A stretch of DNA of 64,000 nt. Source: Bacillus sp. E(2018) (lineage in GTDB: Bacteria; Bacillota; Bacilli; Bacillales; Fictibacillaceae). This document shows, in pieces, positions 8,954-16,525 of the stretch (positions are counted from its first letter, which is position 1; every line of letters starts with the position of its first letter). The stretch covers positions 1,612,001 to 1,676,000 of the forward strand of contig NZ_SCOL01000001.1 of the NCBI RefSeq assembly GCF_005503015.1, read 5' to 3'. A model generated the notes under the pieces. It saw only the letters and a list, made by a program, of their open reading frames with translations. It was not told the origin of the DNA and made no database searches. Both the position numbers and the translations under genes were made by a program.

Positions 8954-9247
8954 GTGGAGAAAGGTACATGTGAACTATGTAGGAGAGAACCAGTAGAATT
9001 AACCGTTCATCACTTAATTCCGAAAGAAGAAGGCGGCAGATTTTCTGAAACAGCAGATCTTTGTGTTCCATGTCATAAACAGATTCATTTTTTGTTTACA
9101 AATTCTGAACTAGCATCGCTGTACAGCACGGTTGAAAAATTAAGAGATACTCCTGAATTAAAGAAATTCTTAAAGTGGCTTCGTAAACAGCCGGCATCAG
9201 CGCTTCCTCGTATGAAGAAGTCAAACCGTTTAAAGCGAAGGAGATGA
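8954..9247 (+). CDS. yisB: HNH endonuclease-family protein
   Basis: A 97-residue protein with the HNH/zinc layout: CELCRR at residues 6-11, TVHHLIPKEEGG with the catalytic-type histidines, then LCVPCHKQIH. The C-terminal third is strongly basic (MKKSNRLKRRR), suggesting DNA binding. It starts with GTG after a weak purine-rich region. The length and motif order match the small YisB-type proteins of Bacillus. It is followed after only four bases by a second small cysteine protein, so the two are probably one operon. Substrate unknown. Confidence 0.75.
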   Translation: MEKGTCELCRREPVELTVHHLIPKEEGGRFSETADLCVPCHKQIHFLFTNSELASLYSTVEKLRDTPELKKFLKWLRKQPASALPRMKKSNRLKRRR

Positions 9248-9251
9248 AGGT

Positions 9252-9434
9252 ATGAAGGAACTTGTTGGAACCTGCTTAATTTGTGGTGTGCAGTTATTTT
9301 GTGTGAACGGTTTTTTTCAAGGTCATATCGTAAATAATCAGAATTTCTGTCTTTCTTGTGCACCCAAAAATGATCATGAAAATCTTGAGGCAAAACAAAA
9401 AGAACCTGCAACCGAACAAGTGGCAGATTCTTAA
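9252..9434 (+). CDS. Small zinc-ribbon-like protein
   Basis: A 60-residue protein with CLICG near the N-terminus and CLSC near residue 35, a pair of CxxC knuckles likely to hold zinc, followed by an acidic/Gln-rich tail. The ribosome site AAGGAGATGAAGG overlaps the end of the upstream HNH gene. I do not recognise the family; a partner or regulator of the HNH protein is a guess based only on position. Confidence 0.6.
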   Translation: MKELVGTCLICGVQLFCVNGFFQGHIVNNQNFCLSCAPKNDHENLEAKQKEPATEQVADS

Positions 9435-9471
9435 ACTTTCTATTTTGCTTTTGATTCATCACTGCAAATCA

Positions 9472-9714
9472 TTAACCCCCACTAACAGGTGGTATGAAAG
9501 CCACAGTGTCACCATCGTTCACTTGATCTGTTAACTCTACATATTCATCATTTACAGCAAGTAGTGAATTTTCAATCCCGGATAGTTTACCGACCTTAAT
9601 TTGTAACAAGGTTCTTACTTCTTCTACTGTTAGAGGAGAATGAATTTCAATCGAAAGTCTTTCAGTTTCGGCTTGTTGAGCTAAATCTGCAAACAATAAG
9701 ATGTTTATCATCAT
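9472..9714 (-). CDS. moaD: Molybdopterin synthase sulfur carrier subunit
   Basis: A small ubiquitin-like protein of 80 residues ending in VSGG. The C-terminal di-glycine is thiocarboxylated and donates sulfur to make molybdopterin. The middle contains ENSLLAVNDEYV and the end VNDGDTVAFIPP, typical of MoaD. Its start overlaps the stop of moaE by four bases, so the two subunits are translationally coupled, as expected for a 1:1 complex. Last gene of moeA-mobB-moaE-moaD. Confidence 0.93.
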   Translation of the reverse strand: MMINILLFADLAQQAETERLSIEIHSPLTVEEVRTLLQIKVGKLSGIENSLLAVNDEYVELTDQVNDGDTVAFIPPVSGG

Positions 9715-10172
9715 TTCACTACTCCCTCTGGATGTCCCGCAGGATACGTTTTTGTTCCTTGTTGATTACCTATCCATTCTTCTCCGTCCGTATAATGCTC
9801 CTTTTTCCAGATGGGCACAATTTCCTTGATACGCTCAATCGCATAACGACTTGCTTCAAAAGCATCGTGCCGATGAGGAGTGGAAACTGCGATCGTTACT
9901 GCGACATCGGTTATTTGCAGCGTCCCAATTCGATGGGTAATCGCAATGATCGCATTTGGCCATTTTTCTTGAATTTCAGTTCCAATTCTTTCGAGTTGTT
10001 TTTCAGCCATAGGTACATATGCTTCATAATGAAGAAACTTGGTTCGTTTTTGTCCTGTCATTTCTCTAACCGTACCGATGAATACAGAAATTGCTCCTGC
10101 ATTATGATGAACGACAGAATCAATAACGTCCTGATTATTTATGGGTTCAGATGTTATCTGAAACATTTTCAT
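9711..10172 (-). CDS. moaE: Molybdopterin synthase catalytic subunit
   Basis: 153 residues, the normal size for MoaE. Recognisable blocks are GAISVFIGTVRE, YEAYVPMAEKQL, HRIGTLQITDVAVTIAVST, HRHDAFEA and the catalytic-lysine segment VPIWKKEHYTDGEEWIG. It converts cyclic pyranopterin monophosphate to molybdopterin with MoaD. It overlaps mobB upstream and moaD downstream by four bases each. Confidence 0.95.
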   Translation of the reverse strand: MKMFQITSEPINNQDVIDSVVHHNAGAISVFIGTVREMTGQKRTKFLHYEAYVPMAEKQLERIGTEIQEKWPNAIIAITHRIGTLQITDVAVTIAVSTPHRHDAFEASRYAIERIKEIVPIWKKEHYTDGEEWIGNQQGTKTYPAGHPEGVVK

Positions 10173-10717
10173 GATCCACTCTCCTTTCGATGTTCATGAG
10201 TGATGTAGTTGATTAAACAGTTCAGCCATCCTTCTTCATCCTCCCTCATGAGATGGGGGCTATTTGATTCCTGCAGAATAGCTGTCTTAGGCTTATTGGA
10301 ATGGATGGTTACAATCACATCATGAGAATTCAACAAAAGATCCATATCTTCTTTCTCGTTTCGCAAAAGCACAACTCGAGGAAACGGAATATGTTTATAT
10401 CCTTCTATTAGAATACAATCCATTTCAAGTGTTTCGTATAGAGCTATTGCTTTATTCAATGGTAACTCTGAATTCATGGTTAATATGGAGTTCTTAGAAG
10501 AAGTAACACAGGTAATACATGCGCCTGCACTTCTATGTTGTTCTGTATCTTTACCTGAATCATTAAGATCTAAGGTATCTCCGTGACCATGATGTTTAAT
10601 GACTCCCACTCGTAAATGTTGTTTTCCCAACTCTTTGAGTAATTTTTTTATTAGTGTTGTTTTTCCACTGTTCTGATAGCCGATGACTTGGAGAATAATG
10701 GGTGATCCCACGGCCAT
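10169..10717 (-). CDS. mobB: Molybdopterin-guanine dinucleotide biosynthesis protein B
   Basis: A P-loop GTPase-like protein. GYQNSGKTTLIKKLL is the Walker A motif and IEGYKHIPFPRVVLLR is typical of MobB. It helps MobA attach GMP to the molybdenum cofactor. I give the start MAVGSPIILQ at 10717; an in-frame ATG seven codons earlier (10738) is the alternative. Either way the 5' end overlaps the 3' end of moeA by 67-88 bases in another frame, which is unusually long. The stop overlaps moaE by four bases. Confidence 0.88.
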   Translation of the reverse strand: MAVGSPIILQVIGYQNSGKTTLIKKLLKELGKQHLRVGVIKHHGHGDTLDLNDSGKDTEQHRSAGACITCVTSSKNSILTMNSELPLNKAIALYETLEMDCILIEGYKHIPFPRVVLLRNEKEDMDLLLNSHDVIVTIHSNKPKTAILQESNSPHLMREDEEGWLNCLINYITHEHRKESGS

Positions 10718-11970
10718 TCGCTCCCTTCGCCATGCCAAGTGATTACACCAACTTCGCTACCCTTTTCCCAACCCCTCGTACCCCCAGGCAAAACGATCAA
10801 ACAGTTCGCTTCAATTAAAGAGGAAACCGAACTGGACTTATCGAGACCCGCAGGTGTTACAACGTTTCCATCGAACTCCTCTGATAAGGTAGCCCTTACG
10901 AATCGTGTAAACGGATTTGGTTTTGGAAAATCACTTGAAAGTATTGCCTTTGTAACTCTGCAGTGTGGTTTTATCATATTCATTCCTTTTAAAATCACAG
11001 GCCTAACAAATAGTTCAGCGCCAACAAAGCAAGCTGATGGGTTTCCAGAAAGCCCAAAAAGCCATTTATCATTATAAACTGCAACGGTCGTTACACTACC
11101 TGGGCGCATGGCAACCTTATTAAATAGAACTTGTGCACCAAGCTTTTTGTATACCTTCGGAAGAAAATCAAAATCTCCAACAGATACGCCCCCTGTAGTA
11201 ATTAAAACATCTGTCTCTTGAAGTGATTCCTTAATACTTTTGTATAAAGAGTCAAAGTTGTCTTCACGATGTTGATAGAGTTTAACTTCTGCACCCATCG
11301 CTTTAATTTGAGCTGCACACATGTATGCATTGCTGTTTCTTATTTTTCCTGGCTGCAGTTCTTCATTTACGTCAAGTAGTTCTGTTCCTGTTGAAAGAAT
11401 GCCAACCACAGGTTTTTTGTAAACCGATAGAGTGTCGTAACCAAACGTGGCAAGAATTGCAACGATTCCTGGCGTGATTTTAGTTCCTGCTTTCACTAAA
11501 GCAGTACCCTCTTGTGTGTCTTCACCTTGAAAAGAGATATTCTCATCCTTTTTAACAGACCTTTTAATTTGGATATGGTCTTCATTATCGATAACAAGCT
11601 CTTCTACAAGTTCTAACATGATAACTGCATCAGCACCATCGGGAATTTTGGCGCCTGTCATAATCCGAACTGCCATTCCGCTTTTCACTACATGTTCAGC
11701 AACTTGTCCCGCTCCTATCGTTTCTACAACATTTAATGTAATAGGATGATTTGTTGATGCATCTTTCGTATCTTCTGAACGAATAGCGAATCCATCATAA
11801 GGAGAGCGATTAAAAGGAGGAACATCATGGGTAGCTGTCAGATCCTCTGCTAATATCCGATTATCACACTCAGTGATCGAAACTTCTTCAATTCCCCAAA
11901 ATCGGATGTGATTCATGATTTTATTTACAGCCTCTGCAACTGGAAGTGGTGTTCGTTTAGCAATTGGCAA
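10651..11970 (-). CDS. moeA: Molybdopterin molybdenumtransferase
   Basis: Inserts molybdate into adenylylated molybdopterin. Visible family blocks are SPYDGFAIRSEDT, MTGAKIPDGADAVIMLE, GILSTGTELLD, TTGGVSVGDFDFLP and FGLSGNPSACFVGAELF. I chose TTG at 11970 (439 residues) because AAAGAGGTG lies just upstream; the GTG three codons earlier is inside that ribosome site. The last 30 residues after ITWHGEGSEW run into mobB in a different frame, so the C-terminal tail may be a lineage-specific extension. First gene of the Moco operon; moaA, moaC and mobA are not in the window. Confidence 0.93.
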   Translation of the reverse strand: MPIAKRTPLPVAEAVNKIMNHIRFWGIEEVSITECDNRILAEDLTATHDVPPFNRSPYDGFAIRSEDTKDASTNHPITLNVVETIGAGQVAEHVVKSGMAVRIMTGAKIPDGADAVIMLELVEELVIDNEDHIQIKRSVKKDENISFQGEDTQEGTALVKAGTKITPGIVAILATFGYDTLSVYKKPVVGILSTGTELLDVNEELQPGKIRNSNAYMCAAQIKAMGAEVKLYQHREDNFDSLYKSIKESLQETDVLITTGGVSVGDFDFLPKVYKKLGAQVLFNKVAMRPGSVTTVAVYNDKWLFGLSGNPSACFVGAELFVRPVILKGMNMIKPHCRVTKAILSSDFPKPNPFTRFVRATLSEEFDGNVVTPAGLDKSSSVSSLIEANCLIVLPGGTRGWEKGSEVGVITWHGEGSEWPWDHPLFSKSSAIRTVEKQH

Positions 11971-12072
11971 AATTTCCACCTCTTTAATTTTCAGAATATA
12001 AATACTTTTCAGTTTACTTTTGTGTTTATATTTGTTATTATTTTTTTAAATTATGGAAAGGATGTTGAACGA

Positions 12073-12264
12073 ATGAAGGTTTCTTATGAATATTACCACC
12101 GTTCCGGCTATAAAGTAACCATTACCGACATCCCAGAAGAATTTAACGAACAGGGCGTTTTTTCCCTTCGCATCATGCATTCTCTGCAAAAGCAAATTGA
12201 CGAAATCGACCATATGTATCAGCCTAAACGCACATATCGGCTAAAACTAGAAGAAACGGGGTAA
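12073..12264 (+). CDS. Unrecognised small protein
   Basis: A 63-residue protein starting MKVSYEYYHRSGYKVTITDI. It is mixed charged and aromatic, without membrane segments or cysteines. I chose the ATG at 12073 because AAAGGATG precedes it; the frame is open further upstream through AT-rich intergenic DNA unlikely to be coding. It is divergent from moeA and ends four bases from the stop of the convergent hydrolase, sharing a terminator with it. I know no family for it. Confidence 0.6.
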   Translation: MKVSYEYYHRSGYKVTITDIPEEFNEQGVFSLRIMHSLQKQIDEIDHMYQPKRTYRLKLEETG

Positions 12265-12290
12265 ATTCTACACCGTTTCTTTTTTTGCTT
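12251..12290 (+). terminator. Terminator overlapping two convergent stop codons
   Basis: AGAAACGG and CCGTTTCT pair around the stops of the small gene (12264) and the yitV-like gene (12268), followed by a T run on the plus strand. Confidence 0.7.
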
Positions 12291-13044
12291 TTAATCGCTG
12301 AGCAATCCACTCTACTGCGTTTAAATAGGCAGCACGTGAAACTTTATGACCAGAAGTTTTGTCGTTCATATATACCGATGAACTATTTTTCTCTGTTAAT
12401 GTTTGTACGTATGGTTTTGCAAACTCATACGGGATCACAGCATCGACTTCACTATGCCAAATAAATAAGGGGCGGTTGTTCAGTTTATCGAGGTTACGTG
12501 TAAGATCGTAATCCTTTAAAGATGAAATAGAATTCTCAAGCTCTTCGACTGTGAGAGGAATATCGTAACCTGCATTTTGAATTCTTTCGATCTGCCATCT
12601 TGCAAATTTCTCATGAGCTGGCGTTCCCATAAGTGCACATCCAGCACTGATCTTCGGATTGTTGACCAGTGATCCGTAAGTGATGATAGCTCCCATTGAA
12701 GTTCCACCAACTGCTACTTGATCTTCTAGCACAAACTCGTTTTCTTTTGCCCAATCCATAATAGTGTTCACATCTTGAATACCTTGTTGAACGATGTTCC
12801 AAAAGTCATATTCCATCGACTTGGGTGGATTCGCAACGATTCGCTCCCCATGATGTAAGGCATCAGGTAGGATTACTCGAAAATCTTTTTCGGCTAGTGA
12901 ATATGCAAAATGTAAATTATGTTCTTTTGCACTCGTATATCCGTGTATAAAAATGAAAAGCGGCAAAGGTTTACCTGCATTCTCTGGTTTTTCAGCAAGT
13001 AAGAAAGGAATATCGCCGATCGTTCCTTTTTGTATTGAAACCAT
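12268..13044 (-). CDS. yitV: Alpha/beta hydrolase (YitV-like esterase)
   Basis: A 258-residue serine hydrolase. FIFIHGYTS near residue 36 is the oxyanion region, VAVGGTSMGAIITYG carries the nucleophile elbow GTSMG, RPLFIWHSEVDAVIPYE holds the acid residue and SGHKVSR the histidine. I chose the ATG at 13044 after GAGGAGATACACAC; the longer frame begins with a Lys/Arg-rich stretch that is leader sequence. It is divergent from the HAD gene (yitU-like), as expected for the yitU/yitV pair. Substrate unknown; probably cytoplasmic. Confidence 0.8.
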   Translation of the reverse strand: MVSIQKGTIGDIPFLLAEKPENAGKPLPLFIFIHGYTSAKEHNLHFAYSLAEKDFRVILPDALHHGERIVANPPKSMEYDFWNIVQQGIQDVNTIMDWAKENEFVLEDQVAVGGTSMGAIITYGSLVNNPKISAGCALMGTPAHEKFARWQIERIQNAGYDIPLTVEELENSISSLKDYDLTRNLDKLNNRPLFIWHSEVDAVIPYEFAKPYVQTLTEKNSSSVYMNDKTSGHKVSRAAYLNAVEWIAQRLKAKKETV

Positions 13045-13185
13045 GTGTGTATCTCCTCTTTCTCTTTTTTTCCATCTTATCATGAGACATGTTTCTTTTT
13101 CATGAAAGACGCCCTGTATGAATAGACTTTTTGTAAGTAAAATAATACACTTTATATAAGCATCCTAAAAAAGGCAGGTACTTTC

Positions 13186-13998
13186 GTGACACAACCTTAC
13201 TTAATTGCATTAGATCTTGATGGAACTTTATTAAATGATGAGAAAAAAATCCCTAGAAAAACAAAAGATTTACTTTTTAAATTAATGGATCTTGGTCATC
13301 ATGTTTGTATTTCTACTGGTCGTCCTTTTCGATCATCGAACATGTATTATGAAGAGTTAGAACTCAACACTCCGATCGTGAATTTTAACGGAGCCTTTGT
13401 TCATCATCCTCATGATGCTGGTTTCGGTATCCACCACTCCCCGCTTGAACTGGACGTAGCAAAACGTATCATTTCAGCGTGTGAATCGTTTAAAGTTAAG
13501 AATATTATGGTTGAAGTTCTGGATGATGTCTATTTAAAGAAACCCGATGAAGTGATCGTTAATACATTCATCATGAATGAAAATCCTCTGCAAATTGGCG
13601 ACCTTCATAAAACCTTAAAAGATGACCCTACCGCTATTCTTGTTCATCCAGAAGATCATCACATTCCTGAGTTAAGAGCGATGCTCCAAAAAGAACATGC
13701 TGAAGTTGTTGATCAACGAGTATGGGCTGCACCATGGAACATCATTGAGGTCATTCGTTCTGGTATCAGCAAAGCTTCAGGTCTTAAAAAGATTGCTGAA
13801 TATTACAATGTCCCACAAGATCGGATTGTAGCTTTTGGTGATGAAGATAATGACTTTGAGATGATTGAATATGCCGGTCATGGGGTAGCAATGGGAAATG
13901 CCATTGATGAACTTAAAGCCCGTGCAAATTATGTAACCCTTACAAATGAAGAAGAAGGCATTGCTCACTATTTAAAAAATATCTTAAAACTTGTTTAA
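13186..13998 (+). CDS. yitU: HAD-family phosphatase (YitU-like, Cof type)
   Basis: A 270-residue Cof-type HAD hydrolase. Motif I is ALDLDGTLLND with the Asp nucleophile at the N-terminus, motif II is CISTGRP, motif III is the lysine in SGISKASGLKKI and motif IV is AFGDEDNDFEMI. These proteins dephosphorylate sugar phosphates, nucleotides or flavin precursors; YitU of B. subtilis is reported to act on the riboflavin-pathway intermediate ARPP. The start is GTG with a poor ribosome site. A strong terminator follows. Confidence 0.85.
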   Translation: MTQPYLIALDLDGTLLNDEKKIPRKTKDLLFKLMDLGHHVCISTGRPFRSSNMYYEELELNTPIVNFNGAFVHHPHDAGFGIHHSPLELDVAKRIISACESFKVKNIMVEVLDDVYLKKPDEVIVNTFIMNENPLQIGDLHKTLKDDPTAILVHPEDHHIPELRAMLQKEHAEVVDQRVWAAPWNIIEVIRSGISKASGLKKIAEYYNVPQDRIVAFGDEDNDFEMIEYAGHGVAMGNAIDELKARANYVTLTNEEEGIAHYLKNILKLV

Positions 13999-14003
13999 TC
14001 GGA

Positions 14004-14042
14004 TAAAGATCTTCAGCTGAATGCTAGCTGGAGATCTTTTTT
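14004..14042 (+). terminator. Terminator after yitU-like gene
   Basis: AAAGATCT..CAGCT and AGCTGGAGATCTTT form a long stem followed by a T run. Confidence 0.85.
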
Positions 14043-14133
14043 CCATTTCTTTTTTAGGCGTTTGAAGTTTCTGATTACATATTGTACTTCTTACGGTAAA
14101 AACTAATCGTACGGGAGAAAAGGAGGAATTCCA

Positions 14134-14277
14134 ATGAGTAAAAAAAGTCGATCCAAACGAGCTACTAAGCAAGGTGCCGATGTGGTGAGTCAGGAAACAA
14201 CAATGGCTTTTAGTAAAGATGATCAACAAGATCGCAAACGTGAAAAAGAAGAAAGAAATTCATTAGGAGGCATATAA
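14134..14277 (+). CDS. Small Lys/Arg-rich hydrophilic protein
   Basis: A 47-residue protein starting MSKKSRSKRATKQGADVVSQ and ending ERNSLGGI, highly charged with no hydrophobic core. The ribosome site AAAGGAGGAATTCCA is excellent. It ends three bases before the next gene, whose ribosome site GGAGG lies inside its last codons, so the two form one operon. Its composition recalls minor small spore proteins, but I cannot match a named Ssp family. Confidence 0.65.
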   Translation: MSKKSRSKRATKQGADVVSQETTMAFSKDDQQDRKREKEERNSLGGI

Positions 14278-14279
14278 CG

Positions 14280-14669
14280 ATGGCAAACAGATTATTTCAA
14301 ATCGCTAGAAATGCCGTTCAACAAGCTGTAGGAAAGGTTCAACATTCAACACATGAATTAAATAACCAGATTTCTAACAGCGAACATGCCGATCATGCTG
14401 AACTTTCTGGTCATGACAAAGAAGTAGCTCAGAATGCTCTTTCTTCTGCAATGGCTAATTCTTCGGATGCAGAGCGCGCTCAATTGGCTGAGTTCCAAAA
14501 AGAATTGGATGAACATTCGGGTGTATCGTCTCATGTGAATTCTAGTTCCCAACATGCCGAAAACCAACCCTCTGAGACAAGTCAGCCTCAATCATTTACT
14601 CAAGCCACTGGCTTAAGTTTAGAAGACGCCGAAAGCTTATTGGAAGAAAACCCTGATCGCCTAAACTAA
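14280..14669 (+). CDS. Hydrophilic Ala/Ser/His/Gln-rich protein
   Basis: 129 residues, nearly all hydrophilic. The N-terminal part is helical-looking (RLFQIARNAVQQAVGKVQHS), the middle acidic and Gln-rich, and the tail is low-complexity Ser/Gln/Glu/Pro before a final SLEDAESLLEENPDRLN helix. There is no signal peptide or cysteine. It is coupled to the preceding 47-residue gene. I do not recognise the family; a spore-core or stress-disorder protein is possible, based on composition only. A bidirectional terminator follows. Confidence 0.65.
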   Translation: MANRLFQIARNAVQQAVGKVQHSTHELNNQISNSEHADHAELSGHDKEVAQNALSSAMANSSDAERAQLAEFQKELDEHSGVSSHVNSSSQHAENQPSETSQPQSFTQATGLSLEDAESLLEENPDRLN

Positions 14670-14683
14670 ATAGTTAAAAAGCA

Positions 14684-14718
14684 ACAGCTTTCTCTTTCAA
14701 GGAGAAAGCTGTTTTTTT
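14684..14718. terminator. Terminator shared by converging genes
   Basis: CAGCTTTCTC and GAGAAAGCTG pair, with A and T runs outside. It overlaps the last codons of the SGNH hydrolase gene. Confidence 0.8.
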
Positions 14719-15284
14719 GGAAATGTAATGGCATTCAATGTTCTTATTTTTCTTAGTACAAGTTCACTAAGTTGTTCATATCCAAATTTATTAAAATGAA
14801 GACCATCATCTATTACGTATTTTTGAATGTTCTTATCAACTAGTGTTTCAAACAATGGTATATAGGATGTCCCCTCATGTTTCGCTACTTTTTTAACGGT
14901 TTGTGCATATTTTTTCATCCTATCATTCGTCCGAGCTTTCTGTTGGTCTTCAACCACGGGAGCTGGACTGATCAAGATGACTTTGTCAGCTCCGATTTTA
15001 TTAACCATATATGTTAAGTTCTTTTCGTATTCTGCTAATGGAATAAGTCTATGATCGCTTGAATCGTTGGCCCCAAAAAGGATGGTAACATAATCAGGAT
15101 GATGACGTAGAACGTCATCTTGCAGCCTTACAAGGGCAGCTCTCGTCGTTTCTGCAGGTATCCCAGCATTCATTACAACCCATTCGGTTAATTCTTGTCT
15201 CAAACGGGAAGTTAATCTAAGTGAGCCATCTTTACTCTTTTCTTTTGAAGTGATGCTGTCTCCAAAACAAACAAGAGTCTTCAT
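14697..15284 (-). CDS. SGNH/GDSL-family hydrolase
   Basis: A 195-residue GDSL esterase fold. Block I is CFGDSIT with the serine at residue 9, block II glycine is in MNAGIPAETT, block III is LFGANDSSD and block V is DDGLHFNKFG with the Asp-His pair. No signal peptide is seen, so it is probably cytoplasmic. It is a single gene with its own start region. The substrate (lipid, acetyl or other ester) cannot be told from the sequence. Confidence 0.85.
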   Translation of the reverse strand: MKTLVCFGDSITSKEKSKDGSLRLTSRLRQELTEWVVMNAGIPAETTRAALVRLQDDVLRHHPDYVTILFGANDSSDHRLIPLAEYEKNLTYMVNKIGADKVILISPAPVVEDQQKARTNDRMKKYAQTVKKVAKHEGTSYIPLFETLVDKNIQKYVIDDGLHFNKFGYEQLSELVLRKIRTLNAITFPKKQLSP

Positions 15285-15433
15285 TTCTTACTCATCTCCT
15301 CTATTGATTATCTCTAATTAAACTATTCGAAAGAAATTACCATTTATCAAACGTCAAACCCCTATTATTTTTGTTATAATGTGTTATGTGAAGAAGATAT
15401 CTTATGTTTTTAGAGTAATTTTGGGGGCATTGT

Positions 15434-15886
15434 ATGAAAATATATCGTGTAACGAATGAAGCTGAATCTCATATCATTGAAGAAATTGCGCATTTATTCT
15501 TACAGCAGCGTACGATGGACGGTGAGCCAGAAGAAAAATCCAGAACGTTTGCTGGTATAAAAATGGCGCTTGAGAACCCAGAGAAAAGCGGGATCATCAT
15601 TGCTGAAGAAGAGAATTCTGTTATTGGACTTGCCTTCTTCAACGTAGGAGTAAGTCTTCGTATCGGTGGACCATATCTTTGGTTAAATGAGCTTTATGTA
15701 CATGAAAAGCATCGCAACAGAGGAATTGCCCGTAAACTTTTGCTACACTTGATCTATTGGGCTGAGAGAGATGGTATTAAATCCATCGAACTTGAAACAG
15801 GGATCAACAACTCTGTTACGAAGCATCTGTACAATTCATTGGATTTCCATGATATCATCTCTAAGAGATATGCATTTCATTTTTAA
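15434..15886 (+). CDS. GNAT-family N-acetyltransferase
   Basis: 150 residues. The acetyl-CoA pyrophosphate loop is HRNRGIARKLL, preceded by LWLNELYVHEKHRN (motif A strand) and followed by the SVTKHLYNSLDF segment that closes the GNAT fold. Substrate unknown. It is followed 27 bases after its stop by the NifU-N protein gene on the same strand, likely one operon. Confidence 0.85.
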   Translation: MKIYRVTNEAESHIIEEIAHLFLQQRTMDGEPEEKSRTFAGIKMALENPEKSGIIIAEEENSVIGLAFFNVGVSLRIGGPYLWLNELYVHEKHRNRGIARKLLLHLIYWAERDGIKSIELETGINNSVTKHLYNSLDFHDIISKRYAFHF

Positions 15887-15912
15887 TACTATTATTTGAA
15901 GGAGTGTTCGTA

Positions 15913-16173
15913 ATGGCAGTAGAATTTTCAATCCAACCAACACCGAACCCTAACGCAATTAAATTTGATGGTTCAGAAAAATTTTTAGAAGGAAGACTTT
16001 CTGCACGTGTAGGTGATGATTCGGACTCCCCTCTAGCTAAAGCTCTGTTATCCATTGATGGAGTAGAATCGATTTTTGGTTTTGAAAACTTTATTACAGT
16101 AAATAAAACAAACGACAGTGACTGGAACGAATTGATGCCAGAAATTCAAAAAGCATTAGAAGAGAATGCTTAA
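15913..16173 (+). CDS. NifU N-terminal-domain (Nfu scaffold-like) protein
   Basis: 86 residues starting MAVEFSIQPTPNPNAIKF, the hallmark TPNPNAxKF of the Nfu/NifU N-terminal domain. SPLAKALLSIDGVESIFGFENFITV completes it. The Cys-containing C-terminal NifU domain is absent, so it cannot by itself hold an Fe-S cluster in the usual way. I chose ATG at 15913 after GGAGTG; an in-frame GTG three codons upstream overlaps that site. A possible role in Fe-S protein maturation is inference. Confidence 0.82.
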   Translation: MAVEFSIQPTPNPNAIKFDGSEKFLEGRLSARVGDDSDSPLAKALLSIDGVESIFGFENFITVNKTNDSDWNELMPEIQKALEENA

Positions 16174-16182
16174 GTTGTTTAC

Positions 16183-16212
16183 ACCAGCCCTTAACGACCG
16201 GGCTGGTTTTTT
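16183..16212 (+). terminator. Terminator after NifU-N gene
   Basis: ACCAGCCC and GGGCTGGT pair, then a T run. Confidence 0.85.
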
Positions 16213-16270
16213 GTTGGTGATTTTTTTGTGGAAAAGGTAGTTTTCGTAAACATTGCTGCTTTTGGAAATG

Positions 16271-16476
16271 TTGATTTCCGTTCCAGGCTACTCGCTTTCC
16301 ACGGGGCAGACACTGAGCCACATTCGTACGTTTCACTCTAATAAGTGTCTCAGTTGCCCGGCTTATGAAGTTCCTTGCTCCTGCGTCTACAAGTGATGCT
16401 TCGTAGTAAGCTTCCTCGTCGCATGCCTTAAAAGAAGTATCTCATGTGGTAGGCACGCACCTTCCACTCCAATCAA
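16271..16476. repeat. Dispersed palindromic repeat, copy 1 (diverged)
   Basis: Begins TTGATTTCCGTTCCAGGC followed by CTCGCTTTCC..GGGGC, and ends CTTCCACTCCAATCAA, so the two ends are imperfect inverted copies (TTGATT / AATCAA). The middle is longer than in copy 3 and holds an internal palindrome (GACACTGAG..GTGTCTCAG). Copies 2-4 are at 23712, 42109 and 59765. No protein frame of note is inside. Confidence 0.75.
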
Positions 16477-16525
16477 TCGTCAAAGGTGACAAGGAGTTAA
16501 AAGCAACAACTTTCTAATAAAGAGC

